Of a DNA stretch of 64,000 nt, positions 12,001-20,852 are shown piece by piece. How positions within the stretch are numbered: position 1 is the stretch's first letter; each line of letters begins with the position of its first letter. The notes beneath the pieces were generated by a model. The model was not told the DNA's origin. It searched no databases and was given only the letters and a program-made list of their open reading frames with translations. Source of the stretch: Pelomonas sp052436255. GTDB lineage: Bacteria > Pseudomonadota > Gammaproteobacteria > Burkholderiales > Burkholderiaceae_C. The position numbers and the translations under genes were made by a program. The stretch is taken from contig JBQVNP010000003.1 in assembly GCA_052436255.1 (NCBI GenBank), forward strand, positions 1-64,000, given 5' to 3'.

Positions 12001-13367
12001 AAAGCCTCTACGTCCGCATCTATCTGACGCTGGTCGCGCTGCTGCTGGCGTTCGGCTTCGGCTCGGCATGGCTGTTCCAGCGCCACATCGAACAGGAGCG
12101 CGGCAATGTCGAGATCGCGGCGGGCGAGCGGTTGAATGCGATGGCCGGGCTGCTCAAGCTGGCGTTGCCCCCGGTGACAGCGCCACGCCAGGAACAGGCG
12201 GCCGCCTTCGTCGAATGGGGGCAGCGCCTGCGCATGCCGCTGGCGCTGGAGGATGCCGACGGCAAGCGGGTCGCGGCGACACGCATGTTCCTGCGCCGCG
12301 CCAACGACCCTGGAGCCATCATCGTCAGCGCTGAATTGGGCGACGGGCGCAGCCTGGAGATGGTGCGCAGCATGCGCCCGCCCGGCGTGGCCAGTGGTGC
12401 TTCAGGGCAGGGCGGCCCGGGAGCGGGGCCGCCCAAGGTGGATGAAGGCCCCTGGACCGGCCCCTGGCTGCACCGCCCGGTGTCGCCTGGTGCGCCGGCC
12501 GTGTCGACGCTGGCCGTCGTGCTGCTGCTGCTCTTCGTCGGCGTGGCCGTGGGCGCTTACCCGGTCGTGCGCCGGCTGACGCGCCGCCTGGAGGCGCTCA
12601 AGCGGGGCGTCGAGCAGTTCGGCGCCGGCCAGCTCGCCCACCGCGTGGATGACAGCGGCCGCGACGAGGTGGCGGCGCTGGCCGCCAGCTTCAACCAGGC
12701 AGCCGACCGCATCCAGACGCTGTTGCGCTCCCACCAGGCCCTGCTGGCCAATGCGAGCCACGAACTGCGCTCGCCGTTGGCGCGGTTGAAGATGGCCTTC
12801 GCGATGCTGGACGACGCCGCACCGGCCCAGCGCGAACGCCTGGGGCGCGAGATCGACGTCAACATCGCCGAGCTGGACGCCCTGGTCGAGGAAGTGCTGC
12901 TGGCCAGCCGTCTGGAAGCGGGCAGCGCCGTCGGTGAGACCCAGGTGGTGGAGTTGCTGGCACTCGGCGCCGAAGAGGCCGCCCGCGCCGAGGCCGCCTT
13001 TGAACCGGAGACCGACTCCGCCCGCGTCGATGGCGAGGAGCGCCTGCTGCGCCGCGCCTTGAGGAACCTGCTCGACAACGCGCGCCGCTATGGCGGGCCG
13101 GATGTGCAGTTGGCGCTGCAGCCGGTGAATGGCGGTTACGAATTCGTTGTCGCCGACCGCGGCCCGGGTGTGCCTGAAAACCTGCGCGAGCGCATCTTCG
13201 AGCCCTTCTATCGCCTGCCCGGCCATGCCGAAATGGCCGGCGGCGTCGGGCTCGGGTTGAGCCTGGTCAAGCAGATTGCCGAGCGACACGGCGGCAGCGT
13301 GCGCTGCCAGGCGCGCGATGGAGGCGGCAGCCGCTTCGTCATCTTCCTGCCTGCGGCCAGGGCCTGA
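11997..13367 (+). CDS. Sensor histidine kinase (CpxA/EnvZ type)
   Basis: Membrane histidine kinase, 456 aa, partner of the regulator at 11061. TM1 is at residues 5-25, a periplasmic domain of about 130 residues follows, TM2 is near 165-185 (VSTLAVVLLLLFVGVAVGA), then HAMP. The phospho-acceptor His is in LLANASHELRSPLARL. N box: LRNLLDNARRYGG. G1: DRGPGVPENL. G2: GGVGLGLSLVKQ. The start is a TTG immediately before the first membrane segment, overlapping the stop of the 34-codon frame as TTGA. The 3' end abuts the MATE gene on the other strand: the stops form TGATCA with no spacer. Confidence 0.92.
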   Translation: MKSLYVRIYLTLVALLLAFGFGSAWLFQRHIEQERGNVEIAAGERLNAMAGLLKLALPPVTAPRQEQAAAFVEWGQRLRMPLALEDADGKRVAATRMFLRRANDPGAIIVSAELGDGRSLEMVRSMRPPGVASGASGQGGPGAGPPKVDEGPWTGPWLHRPVSPGAPAVSTLAVVLLLLFVGVAVGAYPVVRRLTRRLEALKRGVEQFGAGQLAHRVDDSGRDEVAALAASFNQAADRIQTLLRSHQALLANASHELRSPLARLKMAFAMLDDAAPAQRERLGREIDVNIAELDALVEEVLLASRLEAGSAVGETQVVELLALGAEEAARAEAAFEPETDSARVDGEERLLRRALRNLLDNARRYGGPDVQLALQPVNGGYEFVVADRGPGVPENLRERIFEPFYRLPGHAEMAGGVGLGLSLVKQIAERHGGSVRCQARDGGGSRFVIFLPAARA

Positions 13368-14711
13368 TCAGCGGTTTTCGTCGAACACCTTGCGCAGCAG
13401 CAGACTGAGCAGTAGTGCTGCCGCGAGCAGGCCGCCCGTTGCGGCCTGCCAGAAGCCCACCGCGCCATTGCCTCCTGAGCCGAAGGCGAGGAAGTACCCG
13501 CCGCCTATGCCGAGGCCCCACAGCGCCACGACGTAGATGATCATTGGCAGGGTGGCTATGTGATAGGCGCGCAGCACATGGGCCGCCACCGTTTGCAGCG
13601 CGTCCCCGAGGTGGAAGAACCACACCCAAACCAGCAGCGGCAGCGCCGCAGCGGCGGCCTCGGGATTGGACGTGTACAGCGCCACGATGGGCTCGCGCGC
13701 CAGCGCCACGACGGCGCCCACGGTGGCCGCCACGAGGGCGGCCAGCACCATTGCATGCCGGCCGACGATTCGCGCCTCTCGCTTTTGACCGGCGCCCAGG
13801 TGCTGGGCCACCAGCGTGAGGGCGGCCATGGCCAGCGCGAGTGAAATCATGAACATCATCGCGACGAGGTTGACGGCGATCTGGTGGCCGGCCACCGGCG
13901 TGGCGCCCAAGCGGGCGATGAAGAAGGCCATGAAGGTGAAGCCCGTCACCTCGACGAGGATGGAGCCGCCCATGGGCAGGCCCAGGCGTACCAGGCCCGC
14001 CAGTTGCTGCCAGTCGGGGCGGGTCTGCCACAGGTGCTGGATGCGGAACGGCAGGTAGAAGGCGTCGCGGCGCAGCAGCACCAGCGCGACGAGCGCCTGG
14101 CCCATCATCGCGATGGCGGTGGCCCAGCCGCAGCCGGCCACGCCCATCGCGGGGATCGGTCCCCAGCCGAACACGAGCACGGCATTCAACGGCACCTTGG
14201 CCGCCAGGCCCGTGAGCTGCATGGCCATGACGGCCTTGGGCCGGCTCACGGCCGTCGAGAAGCCACGAAAGGCGGTGAACAGCAAGGCCGCCGGGAGCGC
14301 GAAGGCCTCGGGCCGGGTGTAGGCCTGGACCTTGGCGGCCTGCGATGCGTCGAGCTGGGCGAGCCAGACGAAGGGATCGGGGAACCACAGCATCAGGCAG
14401 CCTGGCACGCACAGCAGCACGGCCAACCACTGCGCCTGGACGAAGGTTTCCCCCGCGCCGGCCAGGTCGTCGGCGCCGAACTGCCGCCCCGCGATAGGAC
14501 CGACGGCCAGCACGACGCCCATCAGGCCGACGAAGATGGTCACATACGCCGCCGAGCCGACGGCCAGCGCAGCCAGGTCCTCGGGGCCGACGCGGCCCAT
14601 CATCAGGGTGTCAATGGTGCTGAACATCATGACCGCGATCTGCCCGACGAGAACGGGCCAGGCCAGCGGCACGAGGCGGCGAACGCTGTCAATGAAGCGG
14701 ATGCGAGTCAT
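13368..14711 (-). CDS. MATE-family multidrug efflux transporter (NorM-like)
   Basis: Inner-membrane cation-coupled multidrug or toxin exporter, 447 aa with about 12 membrane segments. The N-terminus fits MATE proteins: LVPLAWPVLVGQIAVMMFS, then DTLMMGRVGPEDLAALAVG; the second half repeats the pattern at GLVRLGLPMGGSILVEV. The ATG overlaps the stop of the DUF1289 gene as ATGA, so it is the last gene of a coupled trpS-DUF1289-MATE unit. Its 3' end abuts the kinase gene of the other strand with no gap. Substrate not predictable. Confidence 0.93.
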   Translation of the reverse strand: MTRIRFIDSVRRLVPLAWPVLVGQIAVMMFSTIDTLMMGRVGPEDLAALAVGSAAYVTIFVGLMGVVLAVGPIAGRQFGADDLAGAGETFVQAQWLAVLLCVPGCLMLWFPDPFVWLAQLDASQAAKVQAYTRPEAFALPAALLFTAFRGFSTAVSRPKAVMAMQLTGLAAKVPLNAVLVFGWGPIPAMGVAGCGWATAIAMMGQALVALVLLRRDAFYLPFRIQHLWQTRPDWQQLAGLVRLGLPMGGSILVEVTGFTFMAFFIARLGATPVAGHQIAVNLVAMMFMISLALAMAALTLVAQHLGAGQKREARIVGRHAMVLAALVAATVGAVVALAREPIVALYTSNPEAAAAALPLLVWVWFFHLGDALQTVAAHVLRAYHIATLPMIIYVVALWGLGIGGGYFLAFGSGGNGAVGFWQAATGGLLAAALLLSLLLRKVFDENR

Positions 14712-15118
14712 CGGGTGACGCGTTCCGCGTAGCGATTGAAGCGCCAGGCTGTGCCTTCCTGAAGGATGCGATGCCAGACGACGCGTTTCTCGAAGGGGTC
14801 GAGCGCCGGCCAGTGCTGCACCTCGTCGAAGCTGCGGCCGCAGCCCTTGCAGACGGCGTCACCCTGGGCGGTGGAGCAGATGGCGATGCAGGGCGAGTCG
14901 GGCGTGGTGGCGTACCAGGTCATCCAGGCGTCCAGCGCCTGGGGCTTGAGGGTGTCGGCCTCAACTTCGGTGGCGCGGCTCAGCGCCAGCAAGGCATAGG
15001 CTTCGGCCAACGCCTGCACCTCGGGTGCGGCACTGATGCCGTCGGGCGACGGCGCGCGCTCGCGCCACCAGTTGATGGCCGCCTCAATGTCCGTGACGTG
15101 AATGGCGGTGGAACTCAA
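14708..15118 (-). CDS. DUF1289 domain protein
   Basis: 136-residue protein with a C-terminal DUF1289 module: DSPCIAICSTAQGD then VCKGCGRSFDEVQHW, giving a C-x3-C...C-x2-C set that may hold zinc or an Fe-S cluster. The N-terminal half (IEAAINWWRERAPSPDG) is helical; I do not recognise it. I placed the start at the TTG at 15118, which overlaps the trpS stop as TTGA. The longer open frame upstream lies inside trpS and is a shadow. The gene ends by overlapping the MATE start as ATGA. Function unknown. Confidence 0.82.
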   Translation of the reverse strand: MSSTAIHVTDIEAAINWWRERAPSPDGISAAPEVQALAEAYALLALSRATEVEADTLKPQALDAWMTWYATTPDSPCIAICSTAQGDAVCKGCGRSFDEVQHWPALDPFEKRVVWHRILQEGTAWRFNRYAERVTR

Positions 15119-16116
15119 GCCGCCAGCCCCATCACCGCGCGCACCTCGCGCAGGGTTTTGCGTGCCACGGCGCGGGCGCGCTCGGTGCCGACTTCCAGCG
15201 TCCACTGCACCTGCTGCGGGTCCAGCGCTGCGGCGCGCTCGCGCCACGGCGCCTGCTCGCGCTGGATGGCCTCGATCAGCGGCTGCTTGCAGTCCAGGCA
15301 GCCGATGCCGGCGGTGCGGCAGCCGGTTTCGCAGGCGGCGCGCGTCACATCGTCGCTGTAGATCTGGTGCAGCGGCCAGACGGGGCAGCGCGCCGGCTCG
15401 CCCGGGTCGGTGCGGCGCACGCGCTGCGGGTCGGTCGGCATGGTGCGGACCTTGGCGGCAACGACCTCGGGCTCATCGCGCATGGCGATGGCGTTGCCCA
15501 GGCTCTTGCTCATCTTCTGCCCGTCAAGACCCGGCACCCGCGCTGTCTCCGTCAACAGCGCCTGGGGTTCGACGAAGACGGGCGCCGTCCCGGCATAGAG
15601 CCGATTGAAGCGCCGCGCGACTTCACGAGTCACCTCGACATGCGCGGCCTGGTCCTCGCCCACCGGCACGCCGGCCGGCTTGTAGAGCAGGATGTCCGCT
15701 GCCTGCAGCAGCGGGTAACCGAGGAAGCCGTAGGTGGCCAGTTCGGGGTCGGCGGCGACCTGGTCCTTGTAGCTGGGCATGCGCGCCAGCCAGGCAGACG
15801 GTGTGCACATGGCCAGCAGCGTGAACAGCTCGGCGTGTTCGGGCATGCGGCTTTGCAGGAAGAGGGTGCAGCGCTCGGGGTCTATGCCGGCGGCCAGCCA
15901 GTCGGTGACCATCTCGTAGACGTGGCGCGTCAGGGCCTCGCCACTCGGGCGCTGCGTGGTCAGTGCATGCCAGTCGGCGACGAAGAAGAAGCCCTCGTGG
16001 CTGTCCTGCAGCCGCAGCCAGTTCTTGATGGCGCCGTGATAGTGACCAAGGTGCAGGGCGCCGGTCGGGCGCATGCCGGAAAGCACGCGTGGGCGGGTGA
16101 GGATGGGGTTCGACAT
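15115..16116 (-). CDS. trpS: Tryptophan-tRNA ligase
   Basis: Class I aminoacyl-tRNA synthetase charging tRNA-Trp; 333 aa, the usual bacterial length. The HIGH-type motif is in GALHLGHYHGAIKN (residues 18-31) and the KMSKS loop is exact (GQKMSKSLGNAI, near 195). I chose the ATG at 16116 (MSNPILTRPRVLSG) because family conservation begins there; the open frame extends 111 codons upstream without homology. First gene of a coupled operon with the DUF1289 and MATE genes. Confidence 0.96.
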   Translation of the reverse strand: MSNPILTRPRVLSGMRPTGALHLGHYHGAIKNWLRLQDSHEGFFFVADWHALTTQRPSGEALTRHVYEMVTDWLAAGIDPERCTLFLQSRMPEHAELFTLLAMCTPSAWLARMPSYKDQVAADPELATYGFLGYPLLQAADILLYKPAGVPVGEDQAAHVEVTREVARRFNRLYAGTAPVFVEPQALLTETARVPGLDGQKMSKSLGNAIAMRDEPEVVAAKVRTMPTDPQRVRRTDPGEPARCPVWPLHQIYSDDVTRAACETGCRTAGIGCLDCKQPLIEAIQREQAPWRERAAALDPQQVQWTLEVGTERARAVARKTLREVRAVMGLAA

Positions 16117-16221
16117 GGGGCGCGGATTGTCGTCCAAGGCCGTCGGCCTGCTGGTCCGCATGGGCGACACCCCTACACTGCCCGCCCATGAAACATGACC
16201 CCCACGTGCCCCCGCTTCATG

Positions 16222-16270
16222 TGGACACTGCCCCCCGAGGGCGCGCTTTTCTTCTTGGGGCGGCCCGGCG
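16222..16270 (+). repeat. Dispersed GC-rich repeat, copy A
   Basis: The stretch beginning CACTGCCCCCCGAGGGCGCG and ending CTTGGGGCGGCCCGGCG just before purN resembles, in inverted orientation, the block at 45036-45098. The shared ends are TGCCCCC-GAGG and CTTGRGGCGGCCCGGCG, with a variable middle. The resemblance is by eye. Confidence 0.45.
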
Positions 16271-16903
16271 ATGAAAAGGCTGGTGATTCTGATTTCGGGG
16301 CGCGGCTCCAACATGGAGGCCATCGTCAAGGCCTGTGCCGCCGAAGGCTGGCCGGCCGAGGTCGTCGCCGTCATCAGCAACCGGCCCGCTGCCGGCGGCC
16401 TGCAGTTCGCCGCTGAGCGCGGCATCGCATCGGCGGTCGTCGACCACAAGGCCTACGCCAGCCGAGAAGATTTCGACGCCGAGCTGGCTCGCGTCATCGA
16501 CGGCTTCGCGCCCGATCTGGTCGTGCTGGCCGGTTTCATGCGCATCCTGACGTCCGGTTTCACGGCCCGCTATGCGCGCCGCATGCTCAATATCCACCCG
16601 TCGCTGCTGCCGTCTTTCACCGGGCTGCACACGCATGAGCGGGCGCTGGAGATGGGTTGCAAGATTGCGGGTGCGACGGTCCACTTCGTCACCGCTGAGC
16701 TGGACCATGGCGCCATCGTCATGCAGGGCGTGGTGCCGGTGGCGCCGGGTGACGACGCCAAGACGCTGTCCGCGCGGGTGCTGACCGTCGAACATCGCAT
16801 CTATCCGCAGTCGGTGCGCTGGTTTGTCGATGGCGCGCTGGTCTGGGACGGCGAGCGCGTCACCCACCGCGACGGCGCAGCCCAGCAACTGCTGCTGCTA
16901 TGA
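16271..16903 (+). CDS. purN: Phosphoribosylglycinamide formyltransferase
   Basis: Transfers a formyl group from 10-formyl-THF to GAR, third step of purine synthesis, in the cytoplasm. The start MKRLVILISGRGSNMEAIV holds the phosphate-binding GRGSN. LAGFMRIL and the active-site stretch MLNIHPSLLPSFTGLHTHE (Asn, His) follow, then the conserved Asp in AELDHGAIVMQ. Length 210 aa fits. The start codon lies directly after repeat copy A and has no clear Shine-Dalgarno. rsmB follows 24 nt later on the same strand. Confidence 0.96.
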   Translation: MKRLVILISGRGSNMEAIVKACAAEGWPAEVVAVISNRPAAGGLQFAAERGIASAVVDHKAYASREDFDAELARVIDGFAPDLVVLAGFMRILTSGFTARYARRMLNIHPSLLPSFTGLHTHERALEMGCKIAGATVHFVTAELDHGAIVMQGVVPVAPGDDAKTLSARVLTVEHRIYPQSVRWFVDGALVWDGERVTHRDGAAQQLLLL

Positions 16904-16927
16904 ACGGCGCGTCGGGATAATGCTGCG

Positions 16928-18190
16928 ATGCATCCGAATGCCCTCCTGGAGCTATGCGCCGAGCTGATCGCCGACGTCAACCAGCTCGACGCCCCGGCCG
17001 ACTCCACCGTCTCCGCCTTCTTCCGACAACACAAGAACCTCGGCCAGCGCGAGCGCGCCTGCCTTGCCGAGACCGTCTACGCGCTATTGCGCGAGCGAAT
17101 CAAGTTCCAGAACCTGGCGCAGAGCGGCAGTGGCTCCATGCACCGCCGCCTGGCCATGCTGGCCTGGCGCGGCAATGCGGCCTTCCTGCGCGCAGCCCTG
17201 AGCCCGGCGGAGCAGCATTGGTTGGAGCAGGTGCAGGCCATCGACCCGATGAGCCTGGCGTCCAAGATGCGCCACAACATGCCGGAATGGCTGGCCGAGC
17301 CGCTGCTGGCGCGGCTCGGAGACGAGGAATTCTGGAAGCTGGCTACCGCCTTGAACGAGACGGCGCCGCTGGATCTGCGTGTCAATGCGCTCAAGCTCAA
17401 GCGCGATGAAGCCCAGGCCCAGCTCAAGGCCGCCGGCATCGAGGCGGTTCCAACGCCTTATTCACCCCTGGGCCTGCGCATCGACGGCAAACCGGCGCTG
17501 CACAAGCTGGAGCTGTTCACCAGCGGCGGCGTCGAGGTGCAGGACGAGGGCAGCCAGTTGCTGGCCCTGCTGCTGGCGCCCAAGCGCGGCGAGATGGTGG
17601 TGGACTTCTGCGCGGGCGCAGGCGGCAAGACCCTGGCCCTGGGCGCGGCCATGCGCAATACCGGCCGGCTGTACGCCTTCGATGTCTCCGGACACCGTTT
17701 GAATGCATTCAAGCCCCGCCTGTCGCGCAGCGGCTTGTCCAACGTTTATCCCGCTCAGATCGCCCATGAGCGCGATGAGCGCATCAAGCGCCTGGCCGGC
17801 AAGATCGACCGAGTGCTGGTCGACGCGCCGTGCTCCGGCCTGGGCACGCTGCGCCGGAACCCGGACCAGAAATGGCGCCAGTCCCCCCAGGCGGTGACTG
17901 AACTGCAGGCCAAGCAGCGAGCCATCCTGGCCAGCGCCGCCCGCCTGGTCAAACCGGGCGGCCGCCTCGTCTATGCGACCTGCAGCCTGCTGGATGCTGA
18001 AAATGAGGTCATTGCGGCGGACTTCGCCGCCGCGCATCCCGGATTCAAGCCGCTGGCGGCGGACGAGGCACTGATCAAGGCTCAGGTCGAGCGCGCCGAC
18101 GAACTTGTGGAAAACGGCGCACTTCGCTTGTGGCCCCACCGTCACGCCACGGACGGCTTTTTCGCCGTGGCGTGGGAACGGGCTGTTTGA
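16928..18190 (+). CDS. RsmB/NOP-family RNA (cytosine-5) methyltransferase
   Basis: SAM-dependent m5C methyltransferase, 420 aa, probably acting on 16S rRNA. The N-terminal NusB-like helical region (residues 1-130) is followed by the Rossmann domain: VVDFCAGAGGKTLALGA (SAM), DAPCSGLGTLRRNPD with the first catalytic Cys, and VYATCSLLDAENE with the second. Ends FFAVAWERAV as in the family. Close to purN and probably cotranscribed. RsmB itself is the likely identity; the related RsmF has a different N-terminus. Confidence 0.9.
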   Translation: MHPNALLELCAELIADVNQLDAPADSTVSAFFRQHKNLGQRERACLAETVYALLRERIKFQNLAQSGSGSMHRRLAMLAWRGNAAFLRAALSPAEQHWLEQVQAIDPMSLASKMRHNMPEWLAEPLLARLGDEEFWKLATALNETAPLDLRVNALKLKRDEAQAQLKAAGIEAVPTPYSPLGLRIDGKPALHKLELFTSGGVEVQDEGSQLLALLLAPKRGEMVVDFCAGAGGKTLALGAAMRNTGRLYAFDVSGHRLNAFKPRLSRSGLSNVYPAQIAHERDERIKRLAGKIDRVLVDAPCSGLGTLRRNPDQKWRQSPQAVTELQAKQRAILASAARLVKPGGRLVYATCSLLDAENEVIAADFAAAHPGFKPLAADEALIKAQVERADELVENGALRLWPHRHATDGFFAVAWERAV

Positions 18191-18320
18191 TCTCCATCAC
18201 GATGCGCGCCGCATCGCACGCCTACGCTTGATTGCGGTGTCCCCCGACCCTGATTTCTGGGGCCGCGCCTCTACAATCGGCACTCCTTTGCATACCCTCG
18301 GTGGGTGAGGTCTTGGACGC

Positions 18321-19535
18321 ATGAACGAAATTTTGAACGGGCTGGTCAACTGGCTTAGCGATGGCCTGCTCGGTGCCAGCGGCTGGCAAGTGTTGGCTTT
18401 CACCCTGGTTGTGACGCACATCACGATCTCTGCGGTAACGATCTTCCTGCATCGTGCCCAGTCACACCGCGCGCTGGAACTTGGTCCCATCCCGTCCCAT
18501 TTCTTCCGTTTCTGGCTTTGGCTGACGACCGGCATGGTGACCAAGGAATTCGTCGCCATCCACCGCAAACATCACGCCAAGTGCGAGACCGAGGAAGACC
18601 CGCACAGCCCGCAGACACGTGGCCTGAAGGCGCTGCTGCTGACCGGCGTCGAGCTTTATCGCGCCGAGTCGCGCAATCAAGAGACCATGCGCAAGTACGG
18701 TCTGGGCACGCCGGATGACTGGATCGAGCGCAACCTCTACACCCGCTTCTCGTGGCAGGGTGTGGCGCTGATGCTCATCCTCGACCTGTTGATGTTCGGT
18801 GCCATCGGTGCGACGGTGTGGGCCATCCAGATGGCGTGGATTCCCGTTTGGGCGACCGGCGTCATCAACGGTATCGGCCACTACTGGGGCTATCGCAACT
18901 TTGAGGCGCCCGATGCGTCGACCAATGTGGTGCCCTGGGGCATCCTGATTGGCGGTGAGGAACTGCACAACAACCATCACACCTACCCGACCTCCGCCAA
19001 GTTCTCGGTCAAGAAGTTCGAGTTCGACATCGGCTGGGGCTATATCCGTGCGATGGAGATGATTGGCTGGGCGAAGGTGCGAAAGACGGCCCCCAAGCTC
19101 AGTTTGGGCGAGATCAAGCCGGCCGCCGATGCGCGCACCTTGGAAGCGCTGATCGCCAATCGCTACGAGGTCATGGCCAGCTATGCGCGCAGCCTCAAGG
19201 CAGCGTGCGCCGCTGAGTTGGCCAAGGTCAAGGCCGACGGTGGCAGGCACAGCGAGCGTTTCACGCAGTTCAAGCTGGCCAAGCGCTGGTTGCACCGCGA
19301 CGAAGACCGCATCCCGGCCGAGGTGCACGGCGATCTGGCCCATGTTCGTGCCGCCAGCCCAGTCATCGACAAACTGGTGACGATGCGCGAAGAGCTGCGC
19401 CAGCTCTGGACACGCACCAATGTGTCGGCCGATCAGCTGGTCGCGGACCTGCAGGCTTGGTGCCGCCGCGCCGAGGAAAGCGGCATTGCCGAACTGCAAG
19501 CTTTCTCGATGCGCCTGCGCGCCGCGCACGTCTGA
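18321..19535 (+). CDS. Membrane acyl-CoA/acyl-lipid desaturase (delta-9 type)
   Basis: Di-iron fatty-acid desaturase introducing a double bond into membrane acyl chains; 404 aa. The three histidine boxes are visible: HRAQSHR (about residues 45-51), HRKHHA (75-80) and HNNHH (about 218), with hydrophobic segments between them. The last 140 residues form a charged helical extension not needed for catalysis. Monocistronic in appearance: a possible -10 TACAAT sits at 18272 and a strong terminator follows. Such enzymes adjust membrane fluidity, often in the cold. Confidence 0.92.
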   Translation: MNEILNGLVNWLSDGLLGASGWQVLAFTLVVTHITISAVTIFLHRAQSHRALELGPIPSHFFRFWLWLTTGMVTKEFVAIHRKHHAKCETEEDPHSPQTRGLKALLLTGVELYRAESRNQETMRKYGLGTPDDWIERNLYTRFSWQGVALMLILDLLMFGAIGATVWAIQMAWIPVWATGVINGIGHYWGYRNFEAPDASTNVVPWGILIGGEELHNNHHTYPTSAKFSVKKFEFDIGWGYIRAMEMIGWAKVRKTAPKLSLGEIKPAADARTLEALIANRYEVMASYARSLKAACAAELAKVKADGGRHSERFTQFKLAKRWLHRDEDRIPAEVHGDLAHVRAASPVIDKLVTMREELRQLWTRTNVSADQLVADLQAWCRRAEESGIAELQAFSMRLRAAHV

Positions 19536-19553
19536 CCGACATTTCTCTGATGT

Positions 19554-19582
19554 AAAGGGCGCCCTTGATGGCGCCCTTTTTC
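19554..19582 (+). terminator. Rho-independent terminator after desaturase
   Basis: A perfect 10-bp stem (AAAGGGCGCC with GGCGCCCTTT) and a 6-nt loop are followed by TTCTTTG. Confidence 0.85.
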
Positions 19583-19634
19583 TTTGTCTGGCCTAGACTT
19601 GGAGCGATGCAGTCGCTGAATCAGGAGGCATGCC

Positions 19635-20120
19635 ATGAAATACCGCTGGATCGCTTTGAGCTTGATGGCCGTCGCGGCCACTGCAAGTGCCGACGTGCAG
19701 GTGAATTTTGTGCAACCCGAGAAGTTCTCGGACATCAAGGACAACCACGGCTTCAAGCGACTGGAGTTGCTGCAGGACATCGAAGCCCACTTGGTCCAGC
19801 AGGCTGAGAAGCGCCTACCCGGACGCGATGTGCGCATCAATGTGACGGATGTGGACCTGGCCGGTGAGGTCGAGCCTTTCGGTCGCCACATGCAGTGGTT
19901 GCGCGTGATGCGCACTGTCACCTTGCCCACCATCGTCTTCAATTACGAGATTCGGGAAGGCGACAAGGTGGTCCAACAGGGCGAGGCCAGGCTGCGTGAC
20001 ATGAACTATCAGGACGGCTTCTATGGCTATGCGGGCGGTGACGCGCTCCGCGCCGAAAAGCGCATGATTGACCGCTGGTTCAAGGAAGAGTTCAGTCCCA
20101 AGGTGGCTGTGGCGCGCTGA
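19635..20120 (+). CDS. DUF3016 domain, exported protein
   Basis: 161-residue protein with a signal peptide (MKYRWIALSLMAVAATASA, cut before DVQVNF). The body VNFVQPEKFSDIKDN...RLELLQDIEAHLV...LPGRDVRINVTDVDLAGE matches the DUF3016 family of proteobacterial periplasmic proteins. GGAGG lies 7 nt before the ATG. It stands alone between two terminators. Function unknown. Confidence 0.85.
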   Translation: MKYRWIALSLMAVAATASADVQVNFVQPEKFSDIKDNHGFKRLELLQDIEAHLVQQAEKRLPGRDVRINVTDVDLAGEVEPFGRHMQWLRVMRTVTLPTIVFNYEIREGDKVVQQGEARLRDMNYQDGFYGYAGGDALRAEKRMIDRWFKEEFSPKVAVAR

Positions 20121-20141
20121 GTTCCTGCTTCGACAAAAGAC

Positions 20142-20174
20142 AAAACCCGCCAGCGTTGCCGCTTGGCGGGTTTT
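20142..20174. terminator. Bidirectional terminator between DUF3016 gene and rpmG
   Basis: AAAACCCGCCA pairs with TGGCGGGTTTT. A run of T follows on the plus strand, and the A-rich left arm supplies T on the minus strand, so it serves both convergent genes. Confidence 0.85.
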
Positions 20175-20212
20175 CTTCTGAGTGCTCGTCCGGTCGGCTT
20201 ACGCCCTACCGA

Positions 20213-20383
20213 TCACTTCAGCTTGATTTCCTTGTACAGGACATGCTTACGCACCTTGGGATCGAACTTCATGAATTCGAGCTTTTCGGGCGTGGTCTTC
20301 TTGTTCTTGTTCGTCGTGTAGAAGTGGCCGGTGCCCGCGGTGGACTCCAGCTTGATCTTTTCGCGTCCGCCTTTGGATGCCAT
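20213..20383 (-). CDS. rpmG: 50S ribosomal protein L33
   Basis: 56-residue basic protein translated from the sequence: MASKGGREKIKLESTAGTG then FYTTNKNKKTTPEKLEFMKF and a Lys-rich end VLYKEIKLK. This is the proteobacterial cysteine-free (C-) form of L33, so zinc-independent. It follows rpmB by 45 nt in the usual rpmB-rpmG operon order and ends at the bidirectional terminator. Confidence 0.97.
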   Translation of the reverse strand: MASKGGREKIKLESTAGTGHFYTTNKNKKTTPEKLEFMKFDPKVRKHVLYKEIKLK

Positions 20384-20428
20384 GGTCGTATTCCTTCAGT
20401 AGGTCAGTGAACGTCGATCAGGCTTGCT

Positions 20429-20662
20429 TTACAGCTCACCCTTGGCGCGCAGATCGGCGACGACTTGGTCGATGCCGACCTTGTCGATCAAACGCAGAGC
20501 GGCGTTGCTGATGCGCAGGCGAATCCAGCGGTTTTCCGATTCCACAAAGAAACGGCGGTATTGCAGGTTCGGCAGGAACCGACGCTTGGTTTTGTTGTTG
20601 GCGTGGGAAACGTTGTTCCCGACCATGGGCTTCTTGCCCGTAACTTGACAGACGCGTGCCAT
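20429..20662 (-). CDS. rpmB: 50S ribosomal protein L28
   Basis: 77-residue L28: MARVCQVTGKKPMVGNNVSH, NNKTKRRFLPNLQ and RLRISNAALRLIDKVGID are all family hallmarks. The zinc-type Cys pairs are absent, as in the L33 beside it. First gene of rpmB-rpmG, with a long leader of about 130 nt and a candidate promoter upstream. CGGAG precedes the ATG. Confidence 0.97.
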   Translation of the reverse strand: MARVCQVTGKKPMVGNNVSHANNKTKRRFLPNLQYRRFFVESENRWIRLRISNAALRLIDKVGIDQVVADLRAKGEL

Positions 20663-20798
20663 TGACGCTTCTCCGGTTTGACTTCGTTGACCAGCCGTTC
20701 TTGCGAACAGCCCTTTGACCGCAAATGCCTGCTAAACCCGCCCCGTCAAAATTTCGGCGGGGAAAAGGCGCGGTCCATCCGGCAGGCAAGCCCGCGAG

Positions 20799-20804
20799 TA
20801 TAGC
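20799..20804 (-). promoter_or_regulatory. Candidate -10 box of rpmB-rpmG
   Basis: TATACT on the minus strand, about 137 nt upstream of rpmB, in GCGGCTATACTCGCGGG. I do not see a good -35. The leader between it and rpmB can form hairpins around CCCCG/CGGGG. Confidence 0.4.
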
Positions 20805-20852
20805 CGCAAACCCGCAGCACGCGCGTCTTGGATGGTGGCTGCTGCCCGCAGA

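Noticed and set aside
15119..15247. Upstream extension of the DUF1289 frame
   Set aside because: Lies wholly within trpS on the same strand in another frame; low-complexity Arg/Ala/Gly sequence with no homology.
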